This document shows, one piece after another, positions 5,456-10,332 of a stretch of 10,332 nt of DNA (its first letter is position 1; each line of letters begins with the position of its first letter). The stretch lies in contig JAGABO010000069.1 of the NCBI GenBank assembly GCA_017614655.1, positions 1 to 10,332 of the forward strand. Direction: 5' to 3'. Under the pieces are notes generated by a model that was given only the letters and a program-made list of their open reading frames with translations, made no database searches and was not told where the DNA came from. The translations under genes and the position numbers were made by a program. The stretch is from Treponema sp. (lineage in GTDB: Bacteria; Spirochaetota; Spirochaetia; Treponematales; Treponemataceae).

Positions 5456-8293
5456 ATGAAGATAAATGTTAAATCAATATTAAAAACAATTGCTGCCGCT
5501 TCTCTTCTTGCATTAGTTTCGTGCAGCGATCTTGATATTCAGAAAGACGACAATGCGGGTTCCTATGTAAAGAATTCAGCTTCGGCTCAGACGGCCTTTT
5601 TAAAAATCAGCCTGGACAGCAGCTTCAGGACAATTGATCCGGATATTAAACTGAGTGACCTTACAGATTTTGAACTTACCGGTTCATGGGTTAACGGAAA
5701 TGAACACACAGAAAACGAAAGCGTTTACACCTGGGAAAACTACAGTGCGTTTGTAAATGACTGTTACATTCCGGTAAAAAACGGAAGCTGGACTTTAAAA
5801 CTCACTGCAAAAAAAGGAAGGACGGTTTATTCCTCTGCTTTAGAAACAGCAGAAATAAATCTTTATTCAAATAACTCAATTTATTTTTATCTTAAGCGCT
5901 CTTCTGAACCGGAAAACGGAAGCGGCACTTTAAACTTAAGCGTCAGCTGGTATAACAGTGATGAAGATTTCAGAAATCCTAAAAAAGCTGTAATCACTGT
6001 AAAAAAAGACAACGCTGCAGAATCAGTTGTAAGCACGGATACCGTTACAGAACTTACAAATCCGCTTGTAATAAATAAGAATCTTGCAAAAGGTTCTTAC
6101 ATTCTGAATGTTGACTTTTATGCAAAGGACGGAGAGCGCGATCTCTATCTTACAACCTGGAGCGAACTTGTAAACATTGCAACTGACCATACAAGCTCTG
6201 CTGAACGTGACATCGCAATGGACGGAATTTGTAGGATTGACTGGAACCTGCGCGATGGTGATGAAAGCGTCTGGAAAGAAGGAACCGTAATTCCGCTTAC
6301 CTTCTCTCAGAAAGAAGGCGCTGCCCTTCCTTCTGCGTCAGATATTTCTCGCGAAGGCTATTACTTTTACGGCTGGGTTGCAAATTATTACTACAGCACT
6401 GACTATATTACAGAGATAGCTCCCGGAAGTAATGACATGTATCTTTACGGCTGCTGGGGAAAAATCAATCCTGTTCCAGCCAATGACGGAATTAAAGTTG
6501 ATATGATTCTTCCGGAAAACACCTACGCGATAACCCTTAACAGAACAGATGTAGAAACAGGAGACTGTTATACTGTCTGGCAGTTCTCCGGAGAAAAAGC
6601 ACATCCCCTTTCTGAAACAACCTTAAGCATAACAGACCGTTTTACAGAACAGGGAAAAACCTACTATTACGATTTTTATGCAACATATGCCGAGAATAAC
6701 TCTACTTATACCTATCACACAGATTCAAGCCAGAGAAAAACCGCTGTTGCCGTAAATCAGACACGAGTTCCTCATGTCGTATCGGTTCCGGATAATATCA
6801 CTGCCGATATAATGAACGACACGCTCGTATATAACGGAACGGTTTCTTATGCCGATTTTGAGGACCTTAGCGGCTATTCAAAGAAGACAAAGATTATATA
6901 CAGTGATGTTGATAATAATTACGGAACTGCAGGCTTTGACCTTACGGAAAAAAGCTTTAGAAAACTGATTACCGAAAACAACTGGAAAAACGTTAATGTT
7001 GAACCTTACAGCATTCAGCTTTATTATGCTTCTGATGACGGACATTATTTCTGGTACCTTCCGGAAGAAAAAGGCTTTAACAGCAAGTTCCCGACGTTCA
7101 GGATTTCTGCAACACAGGATCACACGATTCTTTCCGTAGAAAATACAGACCGCGGTCACAAACTTAGTGTATTTGTTCCTGCAGGTACAAAAAAGGTAGA
7201 CCTCGGTTTCTGTACAATCGGTGACGGAACTTCTGCTCTTACTTTAACAGACAAGGTAATTACGGTTCTTAATAAATACGAAAATCCTTCAAACGGCAGC
7301 TCAAAAATTTATAGTGCAGTTTATACGGATGCTTCTTCAAAAGAAAATTCTGCTTCCTCTACAAACTGGATCAGCCTTAGAAACGCAGATAACTGCGCAC
7401 AGAAACCGGTTCTTACCTCGTATATTTGTGCACACTTTGATAAAGTTTCAAACTGCATTGTTCTTGACGAAAAGCCGCAGGTAAATTTCGGAGAACAGGA
7501 ACCCTACGAGTGGGCCATTGAACTCAGCTATTATTTTGGAGACAACAGTGAATATACTGCTTATGCAGAATATACAGGCGGAAATGAAATCTCCGTACCG
7601 CTTGCTGTAACTCCGGATGCAGATACCTTCCACAGTATCTTTAATCATGATAACGGACAGTATGATTTTTATGAACGCCATGTCTGTATAAAAATACCTG
7701 CAGAACAGAATGATTCAACAGAAAGCTGCGTAAATTATACCGTGGCATTTGGTAACAGTTATTTTGAACCTGATGACTTTGTAATGCACAAAAAACACAC
7801 TGTAACCTTTAATCCGGATAACGGAAGCGCAGTTACAACGCAGAAAGTAAACCGCATGGATTACGCGCAGGAGCCGGAAACTGAACCTGTAAAGCAGAAT
7901 TACCTTTTCGGCGGCTGGGCACTGGAAGGTGAACAGGGACGCTTTGATTTTGAAAACACACAGATCACGGATGACATTACCCTTAAAGCAATCTGGCTTA
8001 CTGATGCAGTTCCTGTTTACAGCGTAGACATAACAATAGTTCAGAATGAAATGCCGATGGAATACACCGTTGACGAAGAAAATGGCGAAATTCACTTCTC
8101 ATTCCCGTATTATGCAACTATCTGTGTAAATGGAGAAAGAGTAACCGATACCTGGTACAACTGGACATTTGAATATAAGGATCTTCCGAAGGGATATTAT
8201 ACAATTGATATTGTTGAACGTAATGACTGGGGTGTAGTTCCAGGAGATAGAAGTTCAACTTACTCGTACACTATGCATGTACAGGTTCTGTAA
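5456..8293 (+). CDS. Large secreted lipoprotein with two InlB-type B-repeats, otherwise unrecognised
   Basis: Protein of 945 residues. The signal peptide ends in a good lipobox, LVSC, with C23 as the predicted lipidated residue, followed by SDLDIQKDD. The N-terminal region (about 45-250) matches the same region of the next gene in layout (R58-T59-I60-x-P62, a later LTAKKG motif, then a KGSYILNVDFYAK strand). A degenerate B-repeat lies at about 276-335 (REGYYFYGW ... YLYGCWGK) and a clear one at about 781-848 (TVTFNPDNGS ... YLFGGWAL ... LKAIW). The middle (about 336-780) is rich in Tyr, Asn and Ser and looks like beta-sandwich material; I do not recognise it. The C-terminal 90 residues resemble the end of the preceding lipoprotein. 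The start lies 14 nt after that gene, with a modest AGGT-type ribosome site. Probable envelope protein; function unknown. Confidence 0.85.
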   Translation: MKINVKSILKTIAAASLLALVSCSDLDIQKDDNAGSYVKNSASAQTAFLKISLDSSFRTIDPDIKLSDLTDFELTGSWVNGNEHTENESVYTWENYSAFVNDCYIPVKNGSWTLKLTAKKGRTVYSSALETAEINLYSNNSIYFYLKRSSEPENGSGTLNLSVSWYNSDEDFRNPKKAVITVKKDNAAESVVSTDTVTELTNPLVINKNLAKGSYILNVDFYAKDGERDLYLTTWSELVNIATDHTSSAERDIAMDGICRIDWNLRDGDESVWKEGTVIPLTFSQKEGAALPSASDISREGYYFYGWVANYYYSTDYITEIAPGSNDMYLYGCWGKINPVPANDGIKVDMILPENTYAITLNRTDVETGDCYTVWQFSGEKAHPLSETTLSITDRFTEQGKTYYYDFYATYAENNSTYTYHTDSSQRKTAVAVNQTRVPHVVSVPDNITADIMNDTLVYNGTVSYADFEDLSGYSKKTKIIYSDVDNNYGTAGFDLTEKSFRKLITENNWKNVNVEPYSIQLYYASDDGHYFWYLPEEKGFNSKFPTFRISATQDHTILSVENTDRGHKLSVFVPAGTKKVDLGFCTIGDGTSALTLTDKVITVLNKYENPSNGSSKIYSAVYTDASSKENSASSTNWISLRNADNCAQKPVLTSYICAHFDKVSNCIVLDEKPQVNFGEQEPYEWAIELSYYFGDNSEYTAYAEYTGGNEISVPLAVTPDADTFHSIFNHDNGQYDFYERHVCIKIPAEQNDSTESCVNYTVAFGNSYFEPDDFVMHKKHTVTFNPDNGSAVTTQKVNRMDYAQEPETEPVKQNYLFGGWALEGEQGRFDFENTQITDDITLKAIWLTDAVPVYSVDITIVQNEMPMEYTVDEENGEIHFSFPYYATICVNGERVTDTWYNWTFEYKDLPKGYYTIDIVERNDWGVVPGDRSSTYSYTMHVQVL

Positions 8294-8305
8294 GGAGAAG
8301 TAAAG

Positions 8306-10332
8306 ATGAAAATCAGATTAAATAAATTGCTTAAAATGCTTGCAGGAACTCTTACCCTTACGGTTCTGTTTTCCTGTGCAGACAGTTTTGATATAAAAGA
8401 AACGGAAGCCTCAAAGGAAAAAACTTATTCAGGTTCAGAAAATCCTGTTGTTAAGTTTACAGCTGACTGCAGTGCACGTACGATTTTACCGGCAGAGGCA
8501 CAGCCCTCACAGCTTACTAATTACACGCTCAGTTACAGTATAGAAGACGGACCGACAGTTACACCTGAGGGCTTTTCAAATATCAGTTTTGAAACTCTTA
8601 CCAATGCAACGCTTGAGTTCAGCCGGAGCGATGTAAACAAGGACGTTCAGTTCATGATTTCTGCAAAAAAAGGAACCCTTAATTATTTTGCAGCAACCAC
8701 AATTGTTTTAAACGGCGGCCAGAACGAAGTTGAACTTCTGATGTACCGCGAAAATCTTGGAAACAACGATGCAAAAGGAAACATTTCGCTTTCCGTTAAT
8801 CTTTCCGGTAAACCTAATGCACAGACACTTACAAAAGTAACAGGCTGTCTCTGCAGCAGATACTTTGATCAGCTTACGGGAAATGATGCCTTTGGCGAAA
8901 AAACATTCAATGTTTCTAACTCTTCGTTCAGCTGGACACAGGAAAACGTTCCTTATGGAAGCTACGTGCTTATGCTTACCTTCTATGCGGGAAACGTACC
9001 TGTCCTTAAAATGAACCCTGTAATTCAGGTTGCAGACGGACTTACTACTTACGTAACGGAACAGACTCCGGAGTTCAGCAGCATAAAGGGCTTTAACCCG
9101 CTTTACACAATTACATTCAATCCTAATGCAGGAAATGACAACACAGTAACTTATACCCGCAGTACAAAAGTAAGTGTTCTTGTAAAAGAACTTACGGTTT
9201 CGTCTCCTGAACGCGACGGATACCTTTTTACCGGCTGGTACACTGATGCTGCCTGCACACATCCGTTCTATTTTCCGCTCAATCATGACATTACTTTATA
9301 TGCCGGATGGAAAAACCTTAATGAATCTACGGAAGGCCTTTACTTTGCAACAATGGAAAAACTTTCACAAATTGCAAGCGGCATTACGGTAACCCAGAAC
9401 GGCTACGGCACTCAGGAAAAACCGGCAGTAATAAAAATGCTGGGTCCTGTTCTTGATACAGATACCGATACGATAGAAAAAATCCTTAAAGCAAAGAACA
9501 GCATCTGGTTTGAACTTGATCTTTCTGAAGCAGATGACCTTGAATCATGGATAGCCTGTAACGTTACGGAAAATATATGCGGCCTGATTCTTCCGGAAAC
9601 AGTTAGCTACATAGATTCCAGCTGCCTTGACTACTATCCTTCATTAAGGAAGTTCGAGGTTTCAGAAGAAAGCGAATATTTTAAGACAGTTGATAATATT
9701 CTCTATGACAAAGATGAAAATTATCTTTACTTCTATCCTGCAGGATTAACTCAGGAGGAATTTGAAATTCCGGAAGGAGTTCAGAGACTCTGTGCAAACA
9801 GTATTCACGGCGGAAACCTTAAGAAGCTTGTTATTCCTGCTTCCGTTACGGACGTAGAATGGTGTTCTTTATACTATTCATACGGACTTAACGAAATTGA
9901 AGTTTCTGATCAGAACAGATATTATAAATCAATTGATGGAATCGGTTATACCAAAGATGATGACACTATTAAAATATTCCCTACGGGTCTTGAAAGCTTT
10001 AATGTTCCGCATGGGGTAAGATGCATTGATGCTTATGCACTTTATACATATAAGAAAAACCTTAAAACCCTTACTGCAGACGGAAACTCTGTATTCTTCT
10101 ACGGAAGCGGTTACTGCAGTACACCTGCCGAAATCTTATTAGGTGCATGTGCAGTTCCTCAGAGCAAAATCCTTACTTACGACCAGAATTATATTTATAT
10201 TCTCGATAAGAATGATGCAGTTGAAGTTCAGGCTTATGAAGATGCTGTAGAAGTTACCGATGTTTCTGATCCAGGTTTTACCCGCATCAATTTAAATAGT
10301 ACTTCGTCTAAAAATAAGTTCTATAAGTTCAC
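8306..10332 (+). CDS. Lipoprotein with one B-repeat and BspA-type leucine-rich repeats (3' end outside window)
   Basis: An open frame runs from ATG 8306 to the window edge, 675 residues so far. AAGGAG overlaps the previous stop codon and lies eight bases before the ATG. The signal peptide ends in lipobox LFSC, with C24 lipidated. The N-terminal region (about 45-260) resembles that of the preceding gene (R58-T59-I60-x-P62, ISAKKG, YGSYVLMLTFYAG). One InlB B-repeat follows at about 267-336 (TITFNPNAG ... GYLFTGWYTD ... LYAGWKN). From about 430 come BspA-like leucine-rich repeats (LRR_5 type), shown by EVSEESEYFKTVDNILYDKD at about 451 and the related EVSDQNRYYKSIDGIGYTKD at about 532, each followed by FPxGL or YPAGL and F-x-(I/V)-P-x-G-V. 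BspA-type repeats occur in bacterial and protist surface proteins that bind host or bacterial partners. Binding here is inference. Confidence 0.88.
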   Translation, partial: MKIRLNKLLKMLAGTLTLTVLFSCADSFDIKETEASKEKTYSGSENPVVKFTADCSARTILPAEAQPSQLTNYTLSYSIEDGPTVTPEGFSNISFETLTNATLEFSRSDVNKDVQFMISAKKGTLNYFAATTIVLNGGQNEVELLMYRENLGNNDAKGNISLSVNLSGKPNAQTLTKVTGCLCSRYFDQLTGNDAFGEKTFNVSNSSFSWTQENVPYGSYVLMLTFYAGNVPVLKMNPVIQVADGLTTYVTEQTPEFSSIKGFNPLYTITFNPNAGNDNTVTYTRSTKVSVLVKELTVSSPERDGYLFTGWYTDAACTHPFYFPLNHDITLYAGWKNLNESTEGLYFATMEKLSQIASGITVTQNGYGTQEKPAVIKMLGPVLDTDTDTIEKILKAKNSIWFELDLSEADDLESWIACNVTENICGLILPETVSYIDSSCLDYYPSLRKFEVSEESEYFKTVDNILYDKDENYLYFYPAGLTQEEFEIPEGVQRLCANSIHGGNLKKLVIPASVTDVEWCSLYYSYGLNEIEVSDQNRYYKSIDGIGYTKDDDTIKIFPTGLESFNVPHGVRCIDAYALYTYKKNLKTLTADGNSVFFYGSGYCSTPAEILLGACAVPQSKILTYDQNYIYILDKNDAVEVQAYEDAVEVTDVSDPGFTRINLNSTSSKNKFYKF
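9656..10060 (+). repeat. BspA-like leucine-rich repeat units
   Basis: Two long units of about 80 residues, starting near residues 451 and 532, share the pattern EVS-x4-5-Y-x-K-x2-D-x-I-x-Y-x-KD, then a Pro-Gly-Leu strand, F-x-(I/V)-P-x-G-V and an Ala-containing turn. This is the classic layout of LRR_5/BspA repeats alternating with an 'is-it-in-the-model' style YKSIDG insert. A shorter LRR-like strand (LILPETVSYIDSS) precedes them. Confidence 0.75.

Noticed and set aside
8708..9286. Open minus-strand frame of about 190 codons
   Set aside because: It is antisense to the third lipoprotein gene, which has a signal peptide, B-repeat and LRRs in the plus frame. The antisense product is Cys/Arg/Val-rich with no domain and no ribosome site was evident.

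Overview
The window looks like chromosomal DNA of a spirochaete of the Treponema type. This is inferred from protein character, not from a database match: a rimP-nusA-infB translation/transcription cluster on the minus strand, and on the plus strand a set of secreted lipoproteins built from InlB-type B-repeats (Listeria-Bacteroides repeats) and BspA-type leucine-rich repeats. That combination is common in host-associated and gut treponemes. The coding style (moderate GC, many CTT/GTT/GCA/GAA codons) looks uniform across the window, so nothing points to recent transfer.

Left part (1-3411, minus strand). Reading leftwards, the order is rimP (ribosome maturation factor), nusA (transcription termination/antitermination factor) and infB (translation initiation factor IF-2, cut off by the window edge). 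The spacings are 45 nt and 10 nt, a classic operon. NusA carries an extra C-terminal zinc ribbon. IF-2 carries a long Gly/Asn/Arg-rich disordered segment before its conserved IF2_N and GTPase domains.

Middle (3412-3713). This is a divergent control region. On the minus strand a near-consensus sigma-70 promoter (TTGACA-17-TATATT) is followed within about 50 nt by a GC hairpin and a run of nine T, which is a complete intrinsic terminator placed just before the rimP ribosome binding site. It looks like an attenuator for an operon that encodes the termination factor NusA. On the plus strand a weaker promoter (TTTAAA-17-TAGAAT) and a roughly 115-nt leader precede the lipoprotein genes.

Right part (3714-10332, plus strand). 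Three consecutive secreted lipoprotein genes, separated by 14 and 12 nt, probably form one operon. The first is a rod of six B-repeats with a small C-terminal domain. The second (945 aa) has one degenerate and one good B-repeat in a large unrecognised body. The third (incomplete at the window end) has one B-repeat followed by BspA-like leucine-rich repeats. Proteins 2 and 3 share the same N-terminal layout, including an R-T-I-x-P motif at identical residue numbers. Proteins 1 and 2 share a C-terminal module. Together they look like a co-expressed set of modular envelope or surface proteins whose ligand is unknown.
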